Position numbers and translations under genes: made by a program. A stretch of DNA of 7,629 nucleotides from JBDSSS01 sp039928615 (GTDB lineage Bacteria > Actinomycetota > Actinomycetes > Actinomycetales > Dermatophilaceae): assembly GCA_039928615.1 (NCBI GenBank), contig JBDSSS010000148.1, forward strand, positions 1 through 7,629, read 5' to 3'. Below the pieces are notes generated by a model. That model searched no databases, had not been told where the DNA came from, and worked only from the letters and a program-made list of their open reading frames with translations. Positions within the stretch are counted from its first letter, which is position 1. Each line of letters opens with the position of its first letter. Shown in pieces: positions 1 to 5,969 of this stretch.

Positions 1-167
1 GCGACGCCGGTGACGAGCAGCCAGAAGGTGCGGGTGCGCTTGCCGGCCGCGGCGAAGGCGCCCTCGGGGTTGCGCATCGCGTCGACGAGGGCGAAGACCT
101 CGCTGCCGAGCGCGACGACGCCGAGCCCGAGGAGGACGATGCTCTGGAAGCCGGAGTACAGGGTCAT
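1..167 (-). CDS. DUF2516-family small membrane protein (partial, C-terminus cut by window edge)
   Basis: The first 55 codons of a gene that runs off the left edge; it starts at ATG 167. The product opens with MTLYSGFQSIVLLGLGVVAL, has a hydrophobic segment at about residues 9-30 ending in EVFALVDAM, then a basic loop AAGKRTRTFW and the start of a second membrane segment. A TM helix, then VFALVDA, then a GKRTxTFW loop is the pattern I associate with actinobacterial DUF2516 proteins (about 90-110 residues, two or three TM helices, function unknown). M. tuberculosis Rv0476, directly after hbhA (Rv0475), is of this type, which fits the HBHA-like gene upstream here, although dtd and asparaginase intervene. 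The start is supported by a -10-like TAGGAT seven bases upstream and by the absence of a better in-frame start. Family assignment is from recognition, not a search. Confidence 0.8.
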   Translation of the reverse strand, partial: MTLYSGFQSIVLLGLGVVALGSEVFALVDAMRNPEGAFAAAGKRTRTFWLLVTGV

Positions 168-174
168 GCCGTCG

Positions 175-180
175 ATCCTA
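175..180 (-). promoter_or_regulatory. Putative -10 element for a leaderless DUF2516 transcript
   Basis: On the minus strand the hexamer TAGGAT lies exactly seven bases before ATG 167, with no Shine-Dalgarno sequence between. A TANNNT hexamer 6-7 bases ahead of a start codon is the usual layout of leaderless actinobacterial genes, where transcription begins at the A of ATG. No convincing -35 hexamer is visible. This is an inference from spacing and sequence only. Confidence 0.5.
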
Positions 181-209
181 ACCGGACCGGCGCCGCGCAC
201 CCCCTGGAC

Positions 210-233
210 GCCCGGGACGCCGGGCCCCCGGGC
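210..233 (-). terminator. GC-rich hairpin just after dtd
   Basis: A 7-bp perfect inverted repeat (GCCCGGG at 210-216 with CCCGGGC at 227-233, 10-nt loop) begins four bases beyond the dtd stop codon. There is no T-tract on the minus-strand side, so it would be a U-less hairpin terminator as often proposed in actinobacteria. The region is so GC-rich that a 7-bp stem could occur by chance. Confidence 0.3.
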
Positions 234-236
234 CGG

Positions 237-662
237 TCAGACGTCGACGACGAGGGTGACGGGCCCGTCGTTCGTCAGCGAGACCGCCATCATCGCGCCG
301 AACCGGCCGGTCCCGACCTCGAGGCCCTTGGCCCGGAGCGCCGCGACGAGGGCGTCGATGACCGGCTCGGCCACCTCGCCGGGGGCCGCTGCGCTCCACG
401 ACGGCCGGCGTCCCTTGCGGGTGTCGCCCTGGAGGGTGAACTGGCTGACGACGAGCACCGGCGCCCCGGCGTCGAGCAGGCTCTGCTCGTCACGCAGGAT
501 CCGCAGCTCGGCGATCTTGCGAGCCATCCGCTCGACCTGTTCGTCGCCGTCGGCGTGGGCGACCCCGACGAGGGCGAGCAGACCCGGCCGGGTGATCTCG
601 CCGACGACGTCGCCGTCGACCTCGACCCGGGCCCCGGTGACGCGCTGCAGCACGGCGCGCAC
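237..662 (-). CDS. dtd: D-aminoacyl-tRNA deacylase (DTD)
   Basis: DTD hydrolyses D-amino acids (and glycine) mischarged on tRNA, a chiral proofreading step in the cytoplasm; it works as a homodimer. The 141-residue product matches the family's usual length of about 145. It begins VRAVLQRVTGARVEV, the family's first strand, and carries both signature motifs: SQFTL at residues 73-77 (active-site Thr76) and NDGPVT at 131-136 (Gly-cisPro at 133-134, which is inserted into the partner's active site and excludes L-amino acids). The GTG start at 662 is chosen because the family begins with this (M/V)RAV segment; a 209-residue upstream extension would only read through the end of the asparaginase gene in another frame. 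The start lies 7 bases after the asparaginase stop, so the two genes are almost certainly co-transcribed. Confidence 0.95.
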   Translation of the reverse strand: MRAVLQRVTGARVEVDGDVVGEITRPGLLALVGVAHADGDEQVERMARKIAELRILRDEQSLLDAGAPVLVVSQFTLQGDTRKGRRPSWSAAAPGEVAEPVIDALVAALRAKGLEVGTGRFGAMMAVSLTNDGPVTLVVDV

Positions 663-669
663 GCGAGGG

Positions 670-1674
670 TCAGACCCCGACGGCGACGACCGAGCCGACC
701 GGCTCCCCGTGGCCGAGCACCGGCTCGTCCTCGAGGGCAGCGAGGGTCGCGGCATCCGTGACGCCGATGCGGCGCAGGACCGCGGCGAGCAGCACCGTGT
801 GGGCCCGGGACCCGCCGTCGGCGATCTTGACGGCGATCCCGCGGCCGTCGGCGAGCCCGACGGCATACACGGCCTCGGCCCCGTCCTTGGCGACGAGGCC
901 CGCGGTGCCGCGGATGATCGCGGTGACGTCGCGTCCGGTGCCGCCGAGGAACTCGGGGAAGGCCCGGATCGCGTCGGCCACCGTCTTCTCCGGACCCTCG
1001 GTCGCGGCAGCCAGCCGGCCGAAGGCGCGGGCGAGACCGACGAGGGGCACCGCGTGGATCGGGGCGCCGCAGCCGTCGACCGCGACCGCCACCGGCTCGA
1101 AGCCGGTCAGGTCGTGCACCGTCTCGGCGATCGCGACCTGGAGCGGGTGCGCCGGGTCACGGTAGGTCGTGAGGTCCCACCCGTTGGCCACGCAGGTCGC
1201 CAGCATCGACGCGTGCTTGCCCGAGCAGTTCTGTGCGATCGACTGCTTCGGCTTGCCGCTGGCGATCCAGGCGGTGCGCGCCGCCTCGCTGTAGGGGTAG
1301 TCGGGCGTGTTCTGGAGGTCGGCCTCGCTGAGGCCGGCGCCGGCGAGGATCTCGCGTGCCGCCTCCTGGTGGAAGTCCTCACCGGAGTGGCTGGCGCACC
1401 CGAGCGCGAGGTGGGCGCCGGTGGTGTCGAGACCGTGGCGCACCATCGCGAGCGCCTGGAGCGGCTTGCTCGACGAGCGGGGGAAGACCGGGCCGCTCGC
1501 GTCGCCGATCTCGAGCAGCACCGCGCCGTCGGGGCCGGTCACGACGGCGGTGCCGTGGTGGACGGACTCGACGAAGCCGGCGCGCACGACGTGGGCGACG
1601 ATCGGGGCCGCGCCGAGGGCGACGGAGACGGCGTCGGGCGCCGTGGCGGGTGGGGTCACGGGGTTGTCAGGCAC
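670..1674 (-). CDS. L-asparaginase, Asparaginase_II family (Rhizobium etli type)
   Basis: This enzyme hydrolyses L-asparagine to aspartate and ammonia. The 334-residue product belongs to the Asparaginase_II family (R. etli ReAV type), unrelated in fold to the E. coli AnsA/AnsB enzymes. Family motifs are visible in order: PRSSSKPLQ (Ser67...Lys70, matching the catalytic Ser-x-x-Lys), CASHSGE at 93-99 (the second catalytic serine is Ser95 or Ser97), NCSGKHASM at 149-157 (Cys150 and Lys153, matching the ReAV zinc ligands) and VDGCGAP at 199-205 (Cys202, the third ligand). All expected active-site residues are present. No signal peptide is seen, so it is probably cytoplasmic. The start is GTG 1674; GTG at codon 6 is an alternative. 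No ribosome binding site is visible, but a -10-like CATACT sits seven bases upstream, suggesting a leaderless message. dtd follows after 7 bases. Confidence 0.93.
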   Translation of the reverse strand: MPDNPVTPPATAPDAVSVALGAAPIVAHVVRAGFVESVHHGTAVVTGPDGAVLLEIGDASGPVFPRSSSKPLQALAMVRHGLDTTGAHLALGCASHSGEDFHQEAAREILAGAGLSEADLQNTPDYPYSEAARTAWIASGKPKQSIAQNCSGKHASMLATCVANGWDLTTYRDPAHPLQVAIAETVHDLTGFEPVAVAVDGCGAPIHAVPLVGLARAFGRLAAATEGPEKTVADAIRAFPEFLGGTGRDVTAIIRGTAGLVAKDGAEAVYAVGLADGRGIAVKIADGGSRAHTVLLAAVLRRIGVTDAATLAALEDEPVLGHGEPVGSVVAVGV

Positions 1675-1681
1675 GCCCCGC

Positions 1682-1687
1682 AGTATG
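1682..1687 (-). promoter_or_regulatory. Putative -10 element for leaderless asparaginase-dtd transcript
   Basis: CATACT on the minus strand (four of six bases match TATAAT) ends seven bases before the GTG start of the asparaginase gene. It lies downstream of the 1714-1745 hairpin, where a new transcription unit would be expected to start. No clear -35 is visible. It overlaps one copy of the heptamer GTATGCC/GGCATAC that recurs in the window, so the match may have another cause. Confidence 0.45.
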
Positions 1688-1713
1688 CCGCAGGGGCGGC
1701 CCGTCGACGTGAG

Positions 1714-1745
1714 CGGACCGCCACCCCGGCTGGGGTGGCGGTCCG
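1714..1745 (-). terminator. Perfect 14-bp hairpin ending the XRE/HBHA-like unit
   Basis: CGGACCGCCACCCC (1714-1727) and GGGGTGGCGGTCCG (1732-1745) are exact reverse complements around a 4-nt loop. It begins 27 bases beyond the stop codon of the HBHA-like gene and lies before the asparaginase promoter. It has no T-tract on either side, so it fits a strong U-less actinobacterial terminator or an RNA 3'-end stabiliser rather than a canonical intrinsic terminator. Confidence 0.75.
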
Positions 1746-1771
1746 AACGCGCTGCGACCGACGGTCGGAGG

Positions 1772-2833
1772 TCAGGCCTTCTTGGCGGGGGCCTTCTTGG
1801 CGGGGGCCTTCTTCGCCGGGGTCTTCTTCGCGGGGGTCTTCTTGGCCGTCGTCTTGCGGGCCGTCGTCGCGCGCGGCGCGGCCTTCTTGGCGGGGGTGGT
1901 GGCGGAGTCCGCCGCAGCGGTCGCCTTCTTGGCCGTCGTGCGTGCCGTCTTCTTCGCGGCGGCGGTCGTGGCCTCCACCTTGTTCTCGACGGTGTCGGAC
2001 GCGGTGCCGGCCTCGGCGGTCTGCTCGGCGGCGGCGTTGCGGGCGGCGATCTTGCGCGTCGTCGTCGCCTCGACCGCGTTCATCTTGCGGGTCGCTGCGG
2101 CCTTCTCGGCGGCCTGGCGACGAACCGTCGCCTTCTCGGCCGCGGTCTGGCGCGACGGCGGCGGGGTGGCGGCGTCGTCGAGCGCCGCGACGGAGTCGTC
2201 GAGCTGGTCGGCGACGGCGTCGACGTCGTCACGGACGGCCTTGCGGACGGTGCGGACGACCTTCTCACCCTCGGCGGTGGCCGTCTTGGCGACCTTCTTG
2301 CCGACGGTCAGCGCGGTCTCGGACGAGTCGGCGAGATCGGCGGCGGTGCGCTCGCCGTGGACGCGGAGGTCGGTGACGACCTTCTCGCCGCGGGCGGCGG
2401 CGGCGTCGTACTGGTCCTTGGCGTTGCTCGCGAGGACGAAGCCCTGGTTGAGGACCTGGGCGGGGAGCTCCTGGGCCTGCGTGACGAAGCGGTCGGCATA
2501 CGTCGTGGCGAGGCGCTGGAGGTCGGCCGTGCGGGACTGGAGCTCGGCGAGGCGCTTCTCGAGGTCCTTCTGCAGGCCCTTGGCCTCCTTGCGGGCGTCC
2601 TTGCGCAGGTCGATCGCCTTGACCTCGTCGCGGGCCAGGTCGAGCTGCTCGCTCGCGGTGCGGACGGTGTCGACGGCGATGTTGGCCGCGCCGACGACCG
2701 CGTAGAACGGGGTCGGGTCGACGGTGACGTCGGGCAGACGTCCCTCGATCGTGCCGCGGACCTCGGCCACGGTGGCCTCGGCCTGCTTCTGGGCGTCCTT
2801 CACGGCCTTGCTGATCTTGTTGCTGAGAGCCAT
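1772..2833 (-). CDS. HBHA-like coiled-coil protein with Lys/Ala/Pro-rich C-terminal tail
   Basis: A 353-residue protein resembling mycobacterial heparin-binding hemagglutinin (HBHA, Rv0475), a surface adhesin also linked to the cell pole and lipid droplets. The N-terminal segment TPFYAVVGAANIAVDTV (41-57) parallels the HBHA motif PLLAALGAADLALATV. Residues about 60-125 are charged and heptad-like (coiled coil). Residues about 225-310 are Ala/Thr/Lys low complexity, and the last 40 or so are PAKKA/PAKKT repeats like the heparin-binding tail of HBHA. It is much longer than the 199-residue HBHA because of the extra middle region. No signal peptide is visible. The start is ATG 2833, with AAGGAG at 2841-2846 spaced seven bases; the longer frame only extends into the regulator gene. 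The tail alone also resembles histone H1-like proteins, so DNA binding is a real alternative to adhesion. Gene order XRE-HBHA matches Rv0474-Rv0475. Confidence 0.8.
   Translation of the reverse strand: MALSNKISKAVKDAQKQAEATVAEVRGTIEGRLPDVTVDPTPFYAVVGAANIAVDTVRTASEQLDLARDEVKAIDLRKDARKEAKGLQKDLEKRLAELQSRTADLQRLATTYADRFVTQAQELPAQVLNQGFVLASNAKDQYDAAAARGEKVVTDLRVHGERTAADLADSSETALTVGKKVAKTATAEGEKVVRTVRKAVRDDVDAVADQLDDSVAALDDAATPPPSRQTAAEKATVRRQAAEKAAATRKMNAVEATTTRKIAARNAAAEQTAEAGTASDTVENKVEATTAAAKKTARTTAKKATAAADSATTPAKKAAPRATTARKTTAKKTPAKKTPAKKAPAKKAPAKKA
1776..1846 (-). repeat. 15-bp tandem repeat encoding PAKKA/PAKKT units
   Basis: About 4.7 direct copies of a 15-bp unit (plus-strand form GCCTTCTTGGCGGGG) start at 1776, 1791, 1806, 1821 and 1836. 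The first two are identical and the others differ at a few positions. Each unit encodes five residues of the basic tail of the HBHA-like protein. The in-frame period makes the tail length prone to slippage or recombination without breaking the frame. Confidence 0.85.
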
Positions 2834-2834
2834 C

Positions 2835-3257
2835 TCAGTTCTCCTTCTCGGTGACGTGCTGGTCTGTGGGTGTCGATGAAGCGGTGGGGTGTGCGTCGGC
2901 GGCGGCACCGGCGAACGACGCGTAGATGTCGACGAGCACCGCGCGCTGCCGGTCGGTCAGGACCGGGTCGGCGGCGATCGCGGAGAGGACGTCGGTGCGC
3001 GGGGACCCGGCACCCTCGTCGGGAGCCCGCTCGTCGAGGATGCCCGCGCGGACGTAGAGCGACTCGGCCGAGACCTCCAGACCCTTGGCGATCTGCTGGA
3101 GGATCTCCGCACTCGGGCGCTTGAGCCCGCGCTCGATCTGCGAGAGGTAGGGGTTGGACACCCCGGCCACCTCGGCGAGCTGCCGCAATGACAGCTGGGC
3201 GCTCTCGCGCTGTTCGCGCAGGTAGGCCCCGAGGTCGGGTAGCGGTAGCTTGCTCAC
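2835..3257 (-). CDS. XRE-family helix-turn-helix regulator (Rv0474-like)
   Basis: A 140-residue transcription regulator. The N-terminal XRE/Cro-C1 HTH spans about residues 10-66: LREQRESAQLSLRQLAEVAG forms the first helices, SNPYLSQIERG (34-44) is the recognition-helix region, and RPSAEILQQIAKGL continues the five-helix bundle. After ESLYVRAGIL the remaining 65 residues include a helical stretch (TDRQRAVLVDIYASFAG) and a polar tail; I recognise no ligand domain there. The GTG start at 3257 fits the family's usual opening (SKLPLPDLG). Only one base separates its TGA from the ATG of the HBHA-like gene, whose Shine-Dalgarno sequence lies inside this gene's last codons, so the two are translationally coupled. 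By analogy with Rv0474-hbhA it probably controls its own operon. Confidence 0.9.
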   Translation of the reverse strand: MSKLPLPDLGAYLREQRESAQLSLRQLAEVAGVSNPYLSQIERGLKRPSAEILQQIAKGLEVSAESLYVRAGILDERAPDEGAGSPRTDVLSAIAADPVLTDRQRAVLVDIYASFAGAAADAHPTASSTPTDQHVTEKEN

Positions 3258-3263
3258 CCCTCC

Positions 3264-3293
3264 ATTGTGCTAACTAGAGCAAGCAAAATGCAA
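3264..3293 (-). promoter_or_regulatory. Promoter/operator region of the XRE-HBHA-like operon
   Basis: An A+T-rich island in otherwise GC-rich DNA. On the minus strand TTGCAT (3293-3288) and CACAAT (3269-3264) are spaced 18 bases, giving a plausible -35/-10 pair; CACAAT lies six bases (GGAGGG) before the GTG start, so the message may be leaderless or have a very short leader. TAGTTA (3276-3271) is an alternative -10. The plus strand holds GCAA at 3279, 3283 and 3290, and TGCT-6-AGCA (3268-3281) is a short inverted repeat. These could be an operator for the XRE protein, but the arms are only 4 bp. Confidence 0.55.
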
Positions 3294-3336
3294 ACTGCAG
3301 ACAGCGTGACCTCTCACACATCTCTCGGGGCGGCAG

Positions 3337-3355
3337 CGGGAGCGGGTCCCTCCCG
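3337..3355 (-). terminator. Weak hairpin after the BKACE gene
   Basis: CGGGAG (3337-3342) and CTCCCG (3350-3355) can form a 6-bp stem with a 7-nt loop, starting six bases beyond the BKACE stop. There is no T-tract. The position suits a terminator, but the stem is short for this base composition. Confidence 0.25.
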
Positions 3356-3361
3356 GCGACC

Positions 3362-4216
3362 TCAGCGCGTGCGCCGGTCCTTGACCGCGAGCAGCTCGCG
3401 GGCCTCAGCCGTCGTCATCGGGGGGCGCTGGAGGAGCGTCGCGAGCTCGGCGGCCCGGGAGACGAGCTCACTGTTGTGCGTGACCGGACGGCCCTTGGCG
3501 TAGACGAGGTTGTCCTCCATGCCGACCCGGAGGTGACCGCCGGCGGCGAGCGCGGTCGACGCGATCGGCAGGTGCGACCGGCCGATCCCGGTGGCCGACC
3601 AGCTCGTCACCTCGGGCGGCAGCATCGCGACGCCGGCGAGCAGGGCCGCGGGCGTGCCGGGCATGGCGCCCGGGACCCCGGTGACGAAGTCGACGTGGAC
3701 CCGCCCGCCGTAGGGCAGACCGAAGTCGTCGATGAGACGACGCAGCGCGTGCACGTGACCGAGCTCGAAGAGCTCGAACTCCGGCACGACCTCGCGCTCC
3801 TGCGCCTGCTGGTAGAGGTCGGCCATGAAGCCCCAGGGGTTGAGGAAGACGCCGTCGCCGAAGTTCGTCGTGCCGCAGGTGAGCGAGCACGAGTCCGGCT
3901 CGGCGTCGAGCACGGTGAGCCGCTGCGCGAGCGGGTCGGTGATGCTGCCCCCCGTCGAGAGCTGCACCACGAGGTCGGTGGCCTCGCGCACCCCGACCAC
4001 GGCCTCGCGCAGCAGGGCCGGGTCGAGGGTCGGCTCGTGCGCGCCGTCCCTGACGTGGATGTGGATCAGCGCGGCACCGGCGGCCTCGCAGGCCACGGCG
4101 GTCTCGACGAGCTCGTCGGGCGTCGTCGGCAGGGCCGGGCAGTCGGCCTTGGCCGTCTCGGCGCCGGTCGGGGCGACGGTGATCAGGGTCTTCGTAGCGC
4201 TGCGTCCGGAGCTCAT
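3362..4216 (-). CDS. Beta-keto acid cleavage enzyme (BKACE, formerly DUF849)
   Basis: BKACE enzymes are zinc-dependent; they condense a beta-keto acid with acetyl-CoA and split the product into acetoacetate and a new acyl-CoA. The prototype, Kce, acts on 3-keto-5-aminohexanoate in lysine fermentation; other members use different keto acids. The 284-residue product is of normal length and has the key features: LITVAPTGAE near the start, IHIHVRDG at 51-58 (His52 and His54, matching the metal ligands), QLSTGG at 85-90, FELFELGHVHAL in mid-protein and VGMEDNLVYAKG at 231-242 (Glu234, matching the third ligand). The substrate cannot be told from this sequence, and no CoA-transferase or degradation genes lie beside it. 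ATG 4216 is chosen because the family begins shortly before this point; an in-frame GTG at 4240 would add eight atypical residues. Confidence 0.92.
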   Translation of the reverse strand: MSSGRSATKTLITVAPTGAETAKADCPALPTTPDELVETAVACEAAGAALIHIHVRDGAHEPTLDPALLREAVVGVREATDLVVQLSTGGSITDPLAQRLTVLDAEPDSCSLTCGTTNFGDGVFLNPWGFMADLYQQAQEREVVPEFELFELGHVHALRRLIDDFGLPYGGRVHVDFVTGVPGAMPGTPAALLAGVAMLPPEVTSWSATGIGRSHLPIASTALAAGGHLRVGMEDNLVYAKGRPVTHNSELVSRAAELATLLQRPPMTTAEARELLAVKDRRTR

Positions 4217-4241
4217 GGCGCCATCATCCCAGCGGGCCACG

Positions 4242-4297
4242 CCGACCGGACGCGGGGCACGCGGGCCGGCCCCGCGGCATACCGCTCCGACCGGACG
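4242..4297. repeat. Two 11-bp direct repeats (CCGACCGGACG)
   Basis: CCGACCGGACG occurs at 4242-4252 and again at 4287-4297, with start points 45 bases apart, flanking the 4251-4276 hairpin in the spacer upstream of the BKACE gene. The spacing is about four helical turns, compatible with a pair of regulator sites, but GC-rich intergenic DNA can produce such repeats by chance. Confidence 0.3.
4251..4276 (-). terminator. Hairpin between ygfZ and BKACE genes
   Basis: CGCGGGGC (4251-4258) pairs exactly with GCCCCGCG (4269-4276) around a 10-nt loop. It lies about 40 bases past the ygfZ stop and 35 bases before the BKACE start, so it could end the nitrobindin-ygfZ message or sit in a BKACE leader. 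No T-tract follows. Confidence 0.35.
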
Positions 4298-4318
4298 GGA
4301 CCGGTGCGCGGACGCTCG

Positions 4319-5350
4319 TCAGGGAGCGACGATCGTCGTCTGGGCGGCGCTCGCGTCGTCGACGAGCAGCTCGAGCGTCGGGTCGGTGTTGCGCTTGATC
4401 ACCGCGAGGGCGATCGGCCCGTCGACGTGGTGGCGCCCGACCGACGTGAGGTGCCCGATGACGCGCTCACCGGCCCGCACCTCGGCGCCGCGCGCGGGCA
4501 GGGTGTGACCCGAGCCGTCGAGGTGGAGGAAGACGAGGCGACGCGGCGGTCGGCCGAGGTTGTGCACCCGGGCCACCGTCTCCTGCCCGCGGTAGCAGCC
4601 TTTCTGGAGGTGCACGGCGGTGCGCATCCAGTCGACCTCCTGAACGATGGTGCGGTGGTCGGACTCGAGGCCGAGCCGGGGCCGCCAGGCGGCGATCCGG
4701 AGCGTCTCGGCCGCCCAGAGCCCGGCGACCGGCCGGTCTCCCACGGCCGCAACGAGATCGGCGCGGGGAACGATGACCTCGCGCCAGGCTCGCTCGGTGC
4801 CGGGGTGGCCCTCGGTCGGGCCGTATGCGGCCGTGTCGCCGACGAGGTCGGGCCACGGGTCGCGCCACGCGAGCGCCTCGCCCGGCGCCGACTCCGAGGC
4901 GTGCGGCTCGCCGAGCACGGCCCAGTCCGCCGTCACGTCGGTGACCTCGACGCGCAGCATGAAGCGCATCCGGTCGAGCCACTCGCGCAGGGCGGTCCCG
5001 GCTCCGGGCTCCGTCGTGACCCACGTCGTCTCCCCGTCGTCGACGAGGTGCAGCGAGTGCTCGACGTGACCCTTGGGGGTGAGGATGAGGGCCTCGCGCG
5101 ACTCCCGGGGGGCGAGACCGAGCAGGTGCTGGGTCGTCAGCGAGTGCAGCCAGCTGAGCCGGTCGGCGCCGGTCACGGTGAGCACCTCGCGGTGGGAGAG
5201 GTCGACGACGCCGAGGCCCTCCTCGAGGACCCGCTGCTCGCGCATCGGGTCGCCGTAGTGCAGGGCCACGCCCCCCTCGAGCCCGTCGCCGGCGACGGCG
5301 CCGGGGCGGTCGAGGAGCGGGCTGCGCGTGGGCACGGCGAGGTCGGTCAT
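4319..5350 (-). CDS. ygfZ: YgfZ/GcvT-like folate-binding protein (iron-sulfur enzyme maintenance)
   Basis: YgfZ proteins bind tetrahydrofolate and support repair or assembly of certain iron-sulfur enzymes, such as the MiaB tRNA-modifying enzyme in E. coli. The 343-residue product has the GcvT-like fold pattern, and the signature KGCYRGQE lies at residues 250-257 (Cys252 is the conserved cysteine) followed by TVARVHNLGRPPRRL. An early GVVDLSHREVLTVTGADRLSWLHSL section is typical of the folate-binding half. ATG 5350 is chosen because related proteins begin close to RSPLLDRPGAV. An in-frame GTG at 5374, four bases after the nitrobindin stop and preceded by GGTGGA, would add eight residues and is a fair alternative. 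It is downstream of, and almost certainly co-transcribed with, the nitrobindin-like gene; the M. tuberculosis Rv0811c-Rv0813c region has the same two families together. Confidence 0.92.
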   Translation of the reverse strand: MTDLAVPTRSPLLDRPGAVAGDGLEGGVALHYGDPMREQRVLEEGLGVVDLSHREVLTVTGADRLSWLHSLTTQHLLGLAPRESREALILTPKGHVEHSLHLVDDGETTWVTTEPGAGTALREWLDRMRFMLRVEVTDVTADWAVLGEPHASESAPGEALAWRDPWPDLVGDTAAYGPTEGHPGTERAWREVIVPRADLVAAVGDRPVAGLWAAETLRIAAWRPRLGLESDHRTIVQEVDWMRTAVHLQKGCYRGQETVARVHNLGRPPRRLVFLHLDGSGHTLPARGAEVRAGERVIGHLTSVGRHHVDGPIALAVIKRNTDPTLELLVDDASAAQTTIVAP

Positions 5351-5378
5351 GACTGCGTCAACGGGATCGACCACGGTG

Positions 5379-5876
5379 TCATTCCACCCGCTTGAGGGTG
5401 CCCGAGAGGTGGCTCTGCAGGTCCTGGCCCACGGCGGCCATGTCCATCACCCACATCAGCTTCGACTCGACGAGGCCGTACATCCGGGTCGCGGCGTTGT
5501 ACTCCTTGGCCCCCGGGGAGCGCAGCACGCCGTCGGTCTTGAGCTGGATCCGGGCCGGCTCCATCGTCCCGTAGTAGAGCTCGAGGATGCCGGTCGGGTG
5601 GACGAGGAGCAGCTCGACCTCGCCGTCGTCGAGGGGGCGCCAGTAGCCGGACTCGACGGCAGCGGGACGAACCTTGGCGCCGTTCTCGCTGTCGAGGATC
5701 CACGCCGTGCTCTCCCACTTGAGGAAGCCGCGGCCGTCGTGGCTGACCTCGATCTCCTGGCCGAAGTGCGCCGACTCGATCGTCGGGTAGCCGACGACAC
5801 CCGCGCCCTCCCAGCGGCCGATCAGCCAGGCCAGCGGTCGCAGCGGCTCGGGGATGTCGGCATCGAGGTTGAACAT
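5379..5876 (-). CDS. Nitrobindin-like heme-binding beta-barrel protein (FABP/DUF1794 family)
   Basis: A 165-residue protein of the nitrobindin family: a ten-stranded beta-barrel that in characterised members (Rv2717c, THAP4 C-terminal domain, Arabidopsis nitrobindin) binds ferric heme b and handles NO or peroxynitrite. Visible features are the family's opening WLIGRWEGAGVVGYP (17-31, the GxWxGxG motif) and the C-terminal LQSHLSGTLKRVE, where His156 sits at the position of the proximal heme ligand in Rv2717c. It also resembles Rv0813c, first described as a fatty-acid-binding-protein-like fold, so ligand identity is not certain. The start at ATG 5876 fits the usual N-terminus. No Shine-Dalgarno is obvious. 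It leads the operon with ygfZ and is divergent from the DsrE gene across 109 bases. Confidence 0.92.
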   Translation of the reverse strand: MFNLDADIPEPLRPLAWLIGRWEGAGVVGYPTIESAHFGQEIEVSHDGRGFLKWESTAWILDSENGAKVRPAAVESGYWRPLDDGEVELLLVHPTGILELYYGTMEPARIQLKTDGVLRSPGAKEYNAATRMYGLVESKLMWVMDMAAVGQDLQSHLSGTLKRVE

Positions 5877-5969
5877 GTGGTCGCTCGCTCACTCGCCCGG
5901 GCAGGGACGGTCGGGGGCTGTGTGTGTGGGGGCCGGGCGCCCGTTCCGTCGGGCCGCGGGCCGTCATCG

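Noticed and set aside
1782..1900. Hydrophobic repeats (AGAFLAGAFFAGV) on the plus strand suggesting a membrane protein
   Set aside because: This is only the complement of the PAKKA repeats; the Lys/Ala tail fits the HBHA-like gene on the minus strand.
10..2376. A 788-codon open frame on the plus strand
   Set aside because: It runs antisense through four well-recognised minus-strand genes, its product is Arg/Pro/Ser/Gly-rich with no family features, and it arises from high GC removing stop codons.
2834..2908. 25-residue N-terminal extension of the HBHA-like protein
   Set aside because: It reads the end of the XRE gene out of frame, and ATG 2833 has a well-spaced AAGGAG.
3476..5395. A 639-codon plus-strand open frame
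   Set aside because: It is antisense to the BKACE and YgfZ genes, both of which show complete conserved motifs on the minus strand.
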